Below are positions 33,504 to 43,279 of a stretch of DNA of 64,000 nt, piece after piece. How positions within the stretch are numbered: position 1 is the stretch's first letter; every line of letters starts with the position of its first letter. The DNA is from an uncultured Oscillospiraceae bacterium (lineage in GTDB: Bacteria > Bacillota > Clostridia > Oscillospirales > Oscillospiraceae): positions 1 to 64,000 of the forward strand of contig CANPWM010000001.1 in NCBI GenBank assembly GCA_947584295.1, in the 5' to 3' direction. The notes under the pieces are model-generated. The model saw only the letters and a list, made by a program, of their open reading frames with translations. It did not search any database and was not told the origin of the DNA. A program made the position numbers and the translations under genes.

Positions 33504-34826
33504 ATGAAGCCTGTGAAAAAGCTGATAGCCGCCCTTTTGGCGGCGGTGACGGCGCTCTCCCTGGCCGGGTGCGGCAAGGGCGGGATCATTGCGTCAGACG
33601 ACGACTTTCAGAAGAACATGCACCAGTCCAACACCGACGAGATGGACACGGTCTGTGAGACGGAGGACGGCTTTTACTTCCGGCTGGACGAGCTGACCGG
33701 CGGCCACCTCTACCACTTGGACAAGGCCACGGGCCAGGTCACCATATTGTGCGCCAAGCCCGAGTGCGCCCACAACGACGAGACCTGCAACGCCGACATC
33801 GGCGCCTGGCAGCTCTGGACCACCGGCGGCAGGCTCTACTACACCTACCACGACTACCGGGAGGAGAATGGCGGCGTGACCAACTACGGCCTGCGGCTCC
33901 ACTCCGCCGCCAGCGACGGGACGGATCGGAAGGTGGTGCAGGAGCTGCAATTTGAGCCCAGCGGCGACGCCTCCCCCTGGATGCCCCAGCCCATCCTTCA
34001 CCGGGGAGTGGTGTACTTCCCGTACAGCGGCGTTCTTTACGCCGTACCCCTGGGCGGCGATATCCATAAGGACGCGGAAGCCATCTGGGGCCAGGCGAAT
34101 GAGGAGGGTACCGTGGACGCGGGCGGCGTACCCGTGATCAACACCAGCTACCTCAGCTATACCCTGTGGGCCGACGGGGATCTCGTCTACTTCATGGTGG
34201 ATCCGCCCCAGGCCGACGGCACCTATAAGGACGTGCTGTTCTCCTATGACACCAACACCAAGGAGGTCAAAGAGGTCTGGCGCACCCCGGACGCCGCCGA
34301 TGTGGGGGAGTGGGCCTCCACCGGCGTGTCCGTCAGCCAGTGGTACGTGCTGGACGGGTATATCTACTTCTACCTCTCCGGCGGGGATTTTTGGCGCAGC
34401 AGTCTGGAAAACGGCGGCTATGAGAAGCTGGCGGACACCCACGAAAAGGCGGCGTACGGCAGCGCCGTGTTCTCCGACGACTATCTGTGCGTGCTGAACG
34501 ACGCCCCTGACCCCAAGTACGCGGGGGCGACGGCCACCTTCAGCATCACCGGCGGCATGGACTATGTGGGCGGGGACGCGATCTACGTCTACGGCCTGGA
34601 CGGGAAATTCGTCAAGGAGATCTCCCTGAAGCCGCTCTATGAACAGCTGGACACGCTGACCCACTGCGAGCTGGCCTTCTGCGACGGCGACGGGATCTAT
34701 TTCGTGGCCGACGCCAGCACCTGGAGCGAGCGGGTGAACGGCGCGTCCCACATCATTCCCGACTATTTCCTGTACCGGGCCGACATCAAGACAGGGGAAG
34801 TCACGAAGCTGTGCAACTGGCACTAA
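33504..34826 (+). CDS. Array lipoprotein 2, beta-propeller-like
   Basis: About 440 aa with lipobox LSLAGC, the motif DDFQKNMHQS just after the acylated Cys, and CAKPECAHNDETCNA. Propeller-like repeats include LWADGDLVYFMVDPPQADGTYKDVLFSYDTNTKEVKEVW and VSVSQWYVLDGYIYFYLSGGDFW. The start at 33504 is preceded by TGGAGG. It heads the tightly packed set 2-5 (gaps of 13, 12 and about 70 bp), which reads into the ABC genes. The upstream 33388-33503 is AT-rich with promoter-like sequence but no clear -35/-10 pair. Confidence 0.85.
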   Translation: MKPVKKLIAALLAAVTALSLAGCGKGGIIASDDDFQKNMHQSNTDEMDTVCETEDGFYFRLDELTGGHLYHLDKATGQVTILCAKPECAHNDETCNADIGAWQLWTTGGRLYYTYHDYREENGGVTNYGLRLHSAASDGTDRKVVQELQFEPSGDASPWMPQPILHRGVVYFPYSGVLYAVPLGGDIHKDAEAIWGQANEEGTVDAGGVPVINTSYLSYTLWADGDLVYFMVDPPQADGTYKDVLFSYDTNTKEVKEVWRTPDAADVGEWASTGVSVSQWYVLDGYIYFYLSGGDFWRSSLENGGYEKLADTHEKAAYGSAVFSDDYLCVLNDAPDPKYAGATATFSITGGMDYVGGDAIYVYGLDGKFVKEISLKPLYEQLDTLTHCELAFCDGDGIYFVADASTWSERVNGASHIIPDYFLYRADIKTGEVTKLCNWH

Positions 34827-34839
34827 GGAGGAACGCCGC

Positions 34840-36117
34840 ATGAAAACCACAAAACGCGTTTTTGCCGCCCTCTTGGCGGTACTACTCACGTTCTCCCTTG
34901 CCGGGTGCCAACGCTCTGAAAAGCTGGACATTCCGGATGCCCAGAATGGCAGCGATGATTTCCAGAAGAATCTGCATCAGACCGATAAGCTCAGCTTCCT
35001 TGAGACAGATACGGGCTACTATTTCACCTGGAGTTCCCTCTACTACATCGCCAAGGACACCATGACGGCCACCCCCGTCTGCGCAAAGCCGGAATGCGAC
35101 CACAGAGATGAAAATGTCTGCAACGCCATTATCCATGCAGACTACATTTTAACAGGTGGCGAGAGGATATATTACGTCGGATATGACAACGAGCCTAAAA
35201 CAGTCGGTTCCGTAAAGCTTGACGCCACGAATCGGGAAACCGTACAGGAGTTGAAGTTTAACGAAACTTCCAACTCCCAGTCCTCCTACGACCGTGCAAT
35301 CTATCATCGTGGCTATGTCTACTATATCAGCGACGACATTCTTTACCGCGTCAAGCTGGGCGGGGAAAAGGAATCGGCGGAAATCATTTGGAGCCCGGAG
35401 GACGCCGGTTCGTCCCAGTCCTATGCCGACGGAAGAGTTGATTTTAACCCCAATGCTATTCATTATTCCCTCTGGGCAGACGGCGACAGCCTCTACTTTA
35501 TGGTCAACGCTCAGACGGCTGACGGGACATATAAAGACGTACTTTTCCAGTGCGGGTTGGACGGCTCGGACGTAAAGCAGGCTTGGGTCACCCCGGACAA
35601 AGATGAAGTGGGCGAATGGGAGAAAACCGGCGTTTCAGTCAGCCAGTGGTATATCACAAACGGCTATATATACTTCTATCTTTCCGGCGGGGATTTCTGG
35701 CGGACGGAGCTGGCGACCGGCAAATTGGAGAAGCTGGCGGACACCCATGCACAGACGCAGTACGGCAGCGCGGTCTTTTCTGACGACTATCTGGCCCTTT
35801 TAAGCGAACTGCCCGCGGATTTTTATGGCGAAGTCACGGAGGGCGGTCGGTACCGCGTCCCGGGGGACAGCATTTTCCTCTACGGGATCGACGGGACATT
35901 GAAAAAGGAGATCTCCACTGAGCCGCTCCGTGAGGCGCTGGACGGGACGATCGCCGTGGATATGCTCATGTGCGACAGCACGGACGTCTATTTCCTCGCC
36001 ACCACCACGACCTATTCCACCCAGTACGGATTTCCCGTCGGCAACACCGGCTCCATCACCCTCTGGCGGGCGAATTTTGAGACCGGCGAGGTTACGCAGC
36101 TTTACAAATTGCGATAA
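34840..36117 (+). CDS. Array lipoprotein 3, beta-propeller-like
   Basis: This 425-aa paralogue has lipobox LSLAGC and shares QRSEKLDIPDAQNGSDDFQK with paralogue 4, which points to recent duplication of their 5' ends. The cysteine motif is CAKPECDHRDENVCNA (one extra residue before the last Cys). VSVSQWYITNGYIYFYLSGGDFW and the LADTHAQTQYGSAVFSDDYLALL blade follow. The ribosome site TAAGGAGG begins at the stop of paralogue 2. Codon use is somewhat more AT-rich than in paralogues 1, 2 and 4. Confidence 0.87.
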   Translation: MKTTKRVFAALLAVLLTFSLAGCQRSEKLDIPDAQNGSDDFQKNLHQTDKLSFLETDTGYYFTWSSLYYIAKDTMTATPVCAKPECDHRDENVCNAIIHADYILTGGERIYYVGYDNEPKTVGSVKLDATNRETVQELKFNETSNSQSSYDRAIYHRGYVYYISDDILYRVKLGGEKESAEIIWSPEDAGSSQSYADGRVDFNPNAIHYSLWADGDSLYFMVNAQTADGTYKDVLFQCGLDGSDVKQAWVTPDKDEVGEWEKTGVSVSQWYITNGYIYFYLSGGDFWRTELATGKLEKLADTHAQTQYGSAVFSDDYLALLSELPADFYGEVTEGGRYRVPGDSIFLYGIDGTLKKEISTEPLREALDGTIAVDMLMCDSTDVYFLATTTTYSTQYGFPVGNTGSITLWRANFETGEVTQLYKLR

Positions 36118-36129
36118 GGAGAAAATACC

Positions 36130-37479
36130 ATGAAAACAGCAAAAAATCTGCTTGCCGCGCTTCTTGCGGCACTATTGACCCTCTCCCTGGCCGGGTGCCA
36201 ACGCTCTGAAAAGCTGGACATTCCGGAGGTTCAGAACGGCAGCGGGGACTTTCAGAAGAATATGCACCAGGCCCAGGGTTTCGGGTGCTGGTTCGACGAG
36301 ATATGCGAGACTGACGACGGGTTTTACTTCGACTACGGAAAGCTCTATTACCTGGATAAAAAGACCCACAAGGCCACCGTCGTCTGCGGAAAGCCCGACT
36401 GCGACCACAAAAACGCCGACTGCAACGCCCTTATCAGCGCGCAGAGCCTGTGGCAGTACGGGGACAAGCTCTACTACGTGGCCGAGGATTACAAGGTGGA
36501 AAATGACCGGCGGGTGGACGATCACGGCAAGCGGGTGTTCTCTGTGAATATGGACGCCACCGGCCGCAAGGTGGTGCAGGATCTGGAATTTGAGGTGGGG
36601 GGCGACACCTCCTTTAAGATCAACCGGCCCATCTTCCACCGGGGTTCCGTCTACTTTACATACAGCGGCACGCTCTACCGGGCGGCGCTGGGGGCTGATC
36701 TGAAGGACGCGGAGGAGGTCTGGGCCCCGGAGGCCCAGGAGCAGGAGTACTGGAACGGCGTGCCGGTGGCCTCCTGGAACGAGCCGGACTATACCCTCTG
36801 GGGGGACGGGGCGCTGATGTACTTCATGGTGAACACGGAACAGCCCGACGGGGTCTACCGGGACACCCTGTTCTCCTACGACCCGGACGCGAGGGAGGTC
36901 AAAAAGCTGTGGGTCAGCCCCACCCCCGATATGGTGGGAGAGCCGGAGGACACCGGCGACGACCATTTCATCAGGCTGGGCGCCACGGCGGATCAGGTGG
37001 ATCAGTGGTACGTACAGGACGGGTATATCTACTTCTTCCTATCCGGGAACGGCCTGTGGCGGTGCGACCTGGACACAGGGGAATATAAGAAGCTGGCGGA
37101 CACCACCGGGGAGGCAGACTCCGGCACCGCCATCTTCTCCGACAAGCATATGTGGCTTTTGAACGACGGGCCTACGGAGCTTTCGGCCACCCGGCAGGGC
37201 GGGGACACCGTTTTCGTCTATGATCTGGACGGGACGCTCCAGAAGGAGCTGTCCCTGAAGGCGCTGACCGATGAGGTCACCGTCCACGGGTATTTCGTGC
37301 TGTTCGCCTCCGGGGACGAGGTGTACCTGCTGGCCGACGCGGGCATCGTGACGGAGGGGGAGGACATCGTCCAGGGGAACCTTGTCATCAGCGGGGACAC
37401 CAAGGAGACGCGCAATATCCTCGTCTGCCTGAACGCCGAGACAGGGGAGATAAGCCAGATAATGGAATTTGACCGCTGA
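36130..37479 (+). CDS. Array lipoprotein 4, beta-propeller-like
   Basis: This 449-aa paralogue has lipobox LSLAGC, then QRSEKLDIPEVQNGSGDFQK as in paralogue 3, FQKNMHQ, and CGKPDCDHKNADCNA. It has an extra segment after KLWVSPTPDM (GDDHFIRLGATADQVDQW) where others read straight into VSVSQW. TAAGGAG precedes the ATG. It is followed at once by a vestigial copy of the ABC ATPase start (see 37489-37506). Confidence 0.87.
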   Translation: MKTAKNLLAALLAALLTLSLAGCQRSEKLDIPEVQNGSGDFQKNMHQAQGFGCWFDEICETDDGFYFDYGKLYYLDKKTHKATVVCGKPDCDHKNADCNALISAQSLWQYGDKLYYVAEDYKVENDRRVDDHGKRVFSVNMDATGRKVVQDLEFEVGGDTSFKINRPIFHRGSVYFTYSGTLYRAALGADLKDAEEVWAPEAQEQEYWNGVPVASWNEPDYTLWGDGALMYFMVNTEQPDGVYRDTLFSYDPDAREVKKLWVSPTPDMVGEPEDTGDDHFIRLGATADQVDQWYVQDGYIYFFLSGNGLWRCDLDTGEYKKLADTTGEADSGTAIFSDKHMWLLNDGPTELSATRQGGDTVFVYDLDGTLQKELSLKALTDEVTVHGYFVLFASGDEVYLLADAGIVTEGEDIVQGNLVISGDTKETRNILVCLNAETGEISQIMEFDR

Positions 37480-37488
37480 GGTGGAGAG

Positions 37489-37506
37489 ATGAAGCTTGAA
37501 CTTATG
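37489..37506 (+). repeat. Vestigial duplicate of the ABC ATPase start site
   Basis: TGAGGTGGAGAG-ATGAAGCTTGAACTT here matches TGAGGTATGACGT-ATGAAACTTGAACTA at the ATPase start (38843), both directly after a paralogue stop codon. It reads as the original gene junction before paralogue 5 was inserted. Confidence 0.6.
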
Positions 37507-37548
37507 GGAGCGCGCCAGACCATACGGCGTCGAGAGGGCGCCAGAGGA

Positions 37549-38832
37549 ATGAAAGCTGTAAAAAAACCGCTTGCCGCGCTCCTGGCGGCGGCACTCACGC
37601 TGGTTCTGGCCGGGTGCGGCGGGGGAGCGGAGACCCCTCTGCTCCTGGACGGGGATTTTCAGAAGAATATGCACCAGTCCACCACAAATAATTTAAAATA
37701 TATTTGTGAGACCGGGGAAGGAATTTACTTTCAGGACTTTGATGTTTTTGCCTATTATCTCGACAAGGAGACAAAACGTGTGACGATCCTCTGCGGCAAG
37801 CCCGATTGCAAGCATAATAACGAAACATGCAACGCGTGGTTCTACACAAAATGCCTCTGGGCCTATGACGGGAAAATAGACTTTTCCAATTCCGACTATA
37901 TCGAATCAAACGGAAAATGGGTGGATTACGGAAATCGGCTATATTCCGTTGACCCGGATGGGACAAACCGCACGGTCGTTCAAAATTTAGATTTCGTCCC
38001 CAGCGGCAACACGGAGCGGGAACGCACCGACCCGATCATGCACCGTGGCATTACATATTTTACTTACAGCGGGATCCTCTATGCCCTCCCGTTGGGCGGC
38101 GACATCAAGGACGCTGAAAGAATATGGGGCGAGGAGCTGGAGGAAGATCCATCGCACAGCCTGATCTTCAACCAGCTGCATTATACGCTCTGGGCCGACG
38201 GGGAAACCATGTACTTTATGGTCAATAAGCCGCAATCAGACGGGACAAATAAGGACACCCTGTTTGCCTATGACACCAACACCAGGGAGGTTTCTCAGGT
38301 TTGAGAGACGCCCACCGCCGACGAGGCAGGCAAGTGGGAGACTACCGGCGTGGCCGTCAGCCAGTTGTATATCACAGATGGATATATCTATTTCTACTTA
38401 TCCGGCAACGGGTTTTGGCGGAGCGATTTAGAGAGCGGCGCGACGGAGAAGCTGGCTGACATCACAGAAACGCCAGCCGCGGGCAGCGCCATATTTACTG
38501 ACGACTATCTGTTTATTATGAATGATACGCCCGTGAATTTAGACGCCTTCGCGTCTTACGGCACACGGCGCGCTGGCGGAGATACCATCTATGTTTACAG
38601 CATGGAAGGAAAATTGATCAAAGAGCTGTCTTTGAAGGCGTTATATGGCAAGTTGGAGACGATTACCCACTGCGAGCTTGCTTTCAGTACCGGGAGCGAC
38701 ATCTATTTTATCGTTGACGCAAGCACGCAGGGCAGCTTGGTGAATGGCGAGGTTCCGCATTATCGGAATCTGTTTCTTTGCTGTGTCAACACAGACACCG
38801 GCGAGATCACACAGATATATAACTGGCAATGA
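37549..38832 (+). pseudogene. Array lipoprotein 5, broken by one in-frame TGA
   Basis: Lipobox LVLAGC, then DFQKNMHQST and CGKPDCKHNNETCNA, match the other paralogues. The frame reads to TREVSQV and meets TGA at 38302-38304, then continues in the same frame ETPTADEAGKWETTGVAVSQLYITDGYIYFYLSGNGFW to a normal end at 38832. All four sisters have TGG (Trp) at that codon (EVW, QAW, KLW, KVW), so one G-to-A change explains it. AT content is higher than in its sisters. The truncated product (about 250 aa) would lack half the propeller. Confidence 0.85.
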
Positions 38833-38842
38833 GGTATGACGT

Positions 38843-39586
38843 ATGAAACTTGAACTACTCAATCTCACCAAACGATATGGCAATTTTACGGCCCTTGACC
38901 ATGTGAATATCACCTTCACCGAGGGCATCTACGGCATTCTCGGCGCCAACGGCGCGGGGAAGTCCACCATGATGAACCTGCTCACCGACAACATCTCCCG
39001 GACGGAGGGGAAGATCTTATTCGACGGGACGGACATTTTGAAGCTGGGCAAAGACTTCCGGCGGGTGCTGGGCTATATGCCCCAACAGCAGGGCTATTAC
39101 GAGCATATGACGGCCCAGACCTTCCTCTACTATCTGGCCGACCTGAAAGCGATCCCGAAGCGTGAGGCCAGAGCGGAAATTGAAAAGCTGCTGGAAATCA
39201 CGAACCTTTCCGATGTGCGCCACAAGAAGCTGGGGGGCTTCTCCGGCGGCATGAAACAGCGGGTGCTGCTGGCACAGGCCCTTTTGGGCGATCCCAAGGT
39301 GGTCATTCTCGACGAACCCACGGCGGGGCTTGACCCCAAGGAGCGCATCAGGATACGCAACTTTATCGCCGAGCTTTCCCGGGAGCGGATCATACTCCTG
39401 GCCACACACATCGTCAGCGACATCGAGTCCGTCTCCGACCAGGTTCTGATGATGAAACGCGGGCGCGTGGTGGGCCTGGACAGGCCCGACAGGCTCATCG
39501 AGCGGGTGGCCCAGGAGGTGCGGGAGAGCGTCGTGCCGGGGCATTTCAGCCTGGAGGACGTGTACCTCTATTTCCTTGGAGAGTAA
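38843..39586 (+). CDS. ABC transporter ATP-binding protein
   Basis: This 247-aa protein has Walker A LGANGAGKSTMMN, the Q-loop YMPQQQGYYE, signature FSGGMKQRVLLAQAL, Walker B VVILDEPTAGLD and an H-loop (LATHIVSDIES), in the layout of CcmA/NatA-type ATPases. It is encoded 10 bp after the fifth lipoprotein and 3 bp before its permease. It probably exports a peptide or envelope component, or carries out antimicrobial defence together with the neighbouring LytTR system (inference). Confidence 0.93.
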   Translation: MKLELLNLTKRYGNFTALDHVNITFTEGIYGILGANGAGKSTMMNLLTDNISRTEGKILFDGTDILKLGKDFRRVLGYMPQQQGYYEHMTAQTFLYYLADLKAIPKREARAEIEKLLEITNLSDVRHKKLGGFSGGMKQRVLLAQALLGDPKVVILDEPTAGLDPKERIRIRNFIAELSRERIILLATHIVSDIESVSDQVLMMKRGRVVGLDRPDRLIERVAQEVRESVVPGHFSLEDVYLYFLGE

Positions 39587-39589
39587 GTT

Positions 39590-41965
39590 ATGAGAGAGCT
39601 TGGACGCATATTTTCCCGGCGAAGGCTGGTTTTTGGCCTTGCGCTGATCCTCCTGCTCAACGGACTTCTCTTTATCCGTGAGCAGAGGAAGAACGGGTAC
39701 GGGCTTGCGCTGGAGCTGCCCAGCGGCGGCGGGTTCGTCTCCTTTGACGGCTCCTTTACCGTGGACACAAAGACGGTCGATCCCCAGGCGGCGTACCGCC
39801 GGTACGCGGAATGGCTGGCGAGAGCGAAAGAAATGCCCCTCGCCGACGCCGCGGCGATGCTCACCGACGAAAAAACGGCGCTGACCGCGAAAATCACCGG
39901 GGACACGGACACAGAGGACGACGACCTCGACTACGTGGCGGTGAACAATCTGCTGGCGCAGACCGACTACCTGACCGGCTACGGCGGGTGGCTGGAGAAT
40001 ATCCGAAAAAACAGGGATAATCTTCTGACCTTCTCTATCTTCAACGACCCCGCGAGCTTCTCCGGGCGGAACATCATCAAGACCGCCGACGAATTTGAAA
40101 AGCTCCGGGGCGTGGAGCTGACCCTGGGGACGGACGGGGCGGTGGATTCCTTCATGTCCTTCCGGCTCACGGACTATTTGCTGGTGCTGGCGCTGCTCCT
40201 GATCGGTCTGTCCTTTCTGGAGGAGCGCAAGGCGGGGCTGTGGAGCGTCGTCCACGCCGCGCCCCGGGGCCGCCTGCGGCTGGCCGCGTGCAGGACGGTG
40301 ATCCTGCTGGGGGCGTCGGTCGCCGGCGTGGCGCTGCTTTACGGAACGGATCTCGTCCTGGGCTTTTCCATTTACGGCGGGGCGGAGGATTTGGGCCGCG
40401 CCGTCCAGTCTGTGGAGACGCTGGGCAGGCTCCCCATGCTCACCACGGTGGGCGGTTTCCTGGGACGCTTCCTCCTGCTGCGCGTCGCCGCCGCCTTTTT
40501 GGTGGGCCTCCTCCTGTGGCTCATGCTGACGGCCGTCAACAACGTGAAATACACCGTTATCGTGGCGGCGGGGGTGCTGGCTGTGGAGTACAGCCTTTAC
40601 ACCTTTTTGCCGGTGCAGAGCGCCTTTAATATATTCAAATACTTCAACCTGTTTACCTACATCAGTCTGTCCGACCTCTACACGAACTACCTGAACATCG
40701 ACATTTTCAGCTTCCCGCTGGGGATCCGCAGTATCTCACAGCTCGCCCTTGTCCCGCTGTGTATGCTCCTGACGGCGGTGTGCGTGACTGTTCATTGTCA
40801 AAAAAAGCCCGCCGCGGGGCGGGACTTGCTGGGCAGGGTGGCCTACGGCATTAACAGCGTTACGGACAGGTTTTTACGCCGTCTGCATCTCTTCGGCATG
40901 GAGCTTCACAAGACGTTGTGGATCCAAAAGGGCGTGGTCATCGCCGCGCTCCTGGTCTATACGGCTCTCGGCCTGTCCTACACGACGCCTATCCGCATAA
41001 CGTCCATGGCGGAACAGACGGCGCGGGAGTACACCGCCCTGCTGGCGGGGCCTATCACCCAGGAGACCTTTGACCGCATGGACACGGAGCAGATCTTGTT
41101 GGACAACGACCGGGACGCCTATGGGGACGCGAAAAAAGCCTTCGCGGACGGGCTTATAGAGTACCCGGAGCTGGACGTCTACGCCCGGAAGGCCGACACG
41201 GCCCAATACAAAAGCGAGGGGCTTTCCATGGTTCGCGCCCGCTGTGAGGAACTGCGGGACAGGGGAGAGCGGGAGGGCTTCACCCCCTGGCTCATGGACG
41301 AGACGCCCTTTGAGAGCGTCTACGGCGAAAAGGCCGAATATAACCAGCGGCAGGCCGCGCTGACGGCGGTGCTGGCCCTGACACTGCTCCTGGCCGGGAG
41401 CATGACCTACGACCGGCAGTCCGGCATGACGTACCTGCTGAAATCCACCGCCCGGGGCCGGGGCGCGCTGGTGATCCGAAAGCTCCTTCTGGCAGCGGCG
41501 ATGACCGCCCTTGTCTGGGCCGTGGTCTACGGTATGGAGGTCTATACCTTCCTTACGAAATTCACCGTCACCGCCTGGAGCGCCCCGGCCAAGAACCTTT
41601 CCATGCTGTCTGAATTTCCGCTGAACTGCTCCGTCGCCGCCGTTCTGGCGCTGTTATATGCTTTTCGCTGGCTGATGCTTTTCTGCGGCGCGGTCGTTGT
41701 GCTGTTTATCTCCAGCCGCGTGAAGCGCATGGAGGCGGCTTATATCGCCGGAAGCGCCGTGATGCTGATCCCGTCGGTTCTTTACGCCTATATGGGCCTG
41801 GAGATTTTCCGCCCCCTTGCCGTGATCCTGCCGATGGAATCCATGCCCCTTCTGCTCAGCGGCAACGGCGCTTTGACATATGTGACGATCGCCGCGATGG
41901 CCCTCCTGGCGGCGGCCGCGGCGTCCATAGCCTGCATATCCGTTCAGGCAAAAACGTCGAATTGA
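39590..41965 (+). CDS. ABC transporter permease, large ABC-2-like
   Basis: This 791-aa protein has an N-terminal helix (LVFGLALILLLNGLLFI) and a large extracytoplasmic loop (to about residue 185). Two groups of membrane helices (about 190-400 and 590-785) are separated by a second large soluble region. The layout fits two ABC-2-type halves fused in one chain. It is coupled to the ATPase gene. A perfect 13-bp hairpin follows the stop codon. Substrate unknown. Confidence 0.85.
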   Translation: MRELGRIFSRRRLVFGLALILLLNGLLFIREQRKNGYGLALELPSGGGFVSFDGSFTVDTKTVDPQAAYRRYAEWLARAKEMPLADAAAMLTDEKTALTAKITGDTDTEDDDLDYVAVNNLLAQTDYLTGYGGWLENIRKNRDNLLTFSIFNDPASFSGRNIIKTADEFEKLRGVELTLGTDGAVDSFMSFRLTDYLLVLALLLIGLSFLEERKAGLWSVVHAAPRGRLRLAACRTVILLGASVAGVALLYGTDLVLGFSIYGGAEDLGRAVQSVETLGRLPMLTTVGGFLGRFLLLRVAAAFLVGLLLWLMLTAVNNVKYTVIVAAGVLAVEYSLYTFLPVQSAFNIFKYFNLFTYISLSDLYTNYLNIDIFSFPLGIRSISQLALVPLCMLLTAVCVTVHCQKKPAAGRDLLGRVAYGINSVTDRFLRRLHLFGMELHKTLWIQKGVVIAALLVYTALGLSYTTPIRITSMAEQTAREYTALLAGPITQETFDRMDTEQILLDNDRDAYGDAKKAFADGLIEYPELDVYARKADTAQYKSEGLSMVRARCEELRDRGEREGFTPWLMDETPFESVYGEKAEYNQRQAALTAVLALTLLLAGSMTYDRQSGMTYLLKSTARGRGALVIRKLLLAAAMTALVWAVVYGMEVYTFLTKFTVTAWSAPAKNLSMLSEFPLNCSVAAVLALLYAFRWLMLFCGAVVVLFISSRVKRMEAAYIAGSAVMLIPSVLYAYMGLEIFRPLAVILPMESMPLLLSGNGALTYVTIAAMALLAAAAASIACISVQAKTSN

Positions 41966-41982
41966 GTTTCTTGACAACCTTA

Positions 41983-42013
41983 AAATGGCAGGCGCTTATT
42001 GCGCCTGCCATTT
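41983..42013. terminator. Bidirectional hairpin between the convergent ABC and GHKL operons
   Basis: A 13-bp perfect stem AAATGGCAGGCGC / GCGCCTGCCATTT with a TTATT loop, placed between two convergent operons. It has only short T-runs. Confidence 0.75.
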
Positions 42014-42031
42014 GCAGGTTGATTGCCGTTT

Positions 42032-43279
42032 TTACAGGCTGTTTAAGTAGATCTCGACTTGAAAGATCCCGCCGGTTTTTGATATGGCCATTTTTCCGTC
42101 ATATTTCTCTATACACCGCTGGACATTTTTCAAACCGTATCCGTGGCAGCTGCTTTTCGCTTCCTGAACGCGGCTCTCGTCATAAGGGTTGGATATTTCA
42201 TAGAACAGAATACTGTTGTGCGTTTTGAGCTTAAGGGATATTTTTCGCCGTTCAACGGGGAGGCGCTGGCACGCCTCGATGGCGTTATCCATCGTGTTGC
42301 CGATAAGTATGTATAGATCCGCGGCCGTTACGCCCAGTTCCTCCGGTATCAGCACGTCCATTTCAAGCTCGATTTGCGCCGCACGGGCCTCCTTGACATA
42401 CTCGTTGAGGATCACGCTGACCACCCGGTTCTTCACGTCAACTACGCACGAAACGGAATCCAGCATTTCCTGGAGCTGGCGTACCGCCCCGTCAGACGCG
42501 TCGATCTTCGACGCACGGATATATTTACTCAAATCATGCCACAGCGCCCTTGTTTCCTCCTGCTGGATCCTGAGCTCATCGTAGTACTCCTGCTGCATGG
42601 CGTAGTGATGCTCGGCGATTTCCCAGTCCCTTTTTTCCTCCGACTGTATTTGCATCCTGTTCGTATAGTAGATGGCCGCGATGCTGACATACAGCAGGCC
42701 CAACAGGACAAAAATGAAAAGAGGGTGGAGTTCGTAGTGCATCACAAAGCACTGCCACGTCAGCAAAAAGCAGAGGAGAAGCGATACGAGCCAGCAGGGA
42801 GCGGCGGGGAGCAATACCCTTGGGGAGATACCGCGTCTGTTCCGATTGATAAGGCACACCAGCAGGACAAGGCCGAGCATGATAACGTGGCAGGCGATGA
42901 TGTATATGGAACGGTAGGCGTGATCCGACATCAAAGCCTCATTTTGAATATCAAACTGGTTAAAGGCAAGCGCCGAGATAATATCGGTGACGGCAAATAT
43001 CGCGCAAAAGGATAGCGCGGAGATAAGGCCGGGAAGCGGCCTTGCCCGAAACAGGAAAACGCTGACGGCAAATACGGCTGCCGCGGCAAACATGATCCTG
43101 CCGTATACCATGCCCTCCATCAGCGAAAAAACGGTCAAAGAGGTGCCAAGCAGCAGATAAGTCAGGATCGCCGCCCAGCCCGGAATGGCCCGACGCTCAA
43201 AAGAGCCGCTCAGGAACATATGTATCATCCATACTTCCGCCACGACGCAGCCAAGCTCTACAATATAGTACATGGTCAT
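42032..43279 (-). CDS. GHKL-domain sensor histidine kinase, AgrC-like
   Basis: This 415-aa kinase has six or seven membrane helices (residues about 5-205), then a coiled linker and the H-box EETRALWHDLSKYI (H248). The GHKL ATPase carries an N-box (IGNTMDNAIEACQRL) and G-box (GYGLKNVQRCIEKYDG). AgrC-type kinases sense peptides or membrane ligands and signal to LytTR regulators, as here. Its ATG overlaps the regulator's stop by 4 bp. No AgrB/AgrD pheromone genes are nearby. Confidence 0.92.
   Translation of the reverse strand: MTMYYIVELGCVVAEVWMIHMFLSGSFERRAIPGWAAILTYLLLGTSLTVFSLMEGMVYGRIMFAAAAVFAVSVFLFRARPLPGLISALSFCAIFAVTDIISALAFNQFDIQNEALMSDHAYRSIYIIACHVIMLGLVLLVCLINRNRRGISPRVLLPAAPCWLVSLLLCFLLTWQCFVMHYELHPLFIFVLLGLLYVSIAAIYYTNRMQIQSEEKRDWEIAEHHYAMQQEYYDELRIQQEETRALWHDLSKYIRASKIDASDGAVRQLQEMLDSVSCVVDVKNRVVSVILNEYVKEARAAQIELEMDVLIPEELGVTAADLYILIGNTMDNAIEACQRLPVERRKISLKLKTHNSILFYEISNPYDESRVQEAKSSCHGYGLKNVQRCIEKYDGKMAISKTGGIFQVEIYLNSL

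Noticed and set aside
38302..38304. TGA as selenocysteine
   Set aside because: Sisters have Trp here, not Cys, and no Sec-insertion hairpin follows; a nonsense mutation is simpler.
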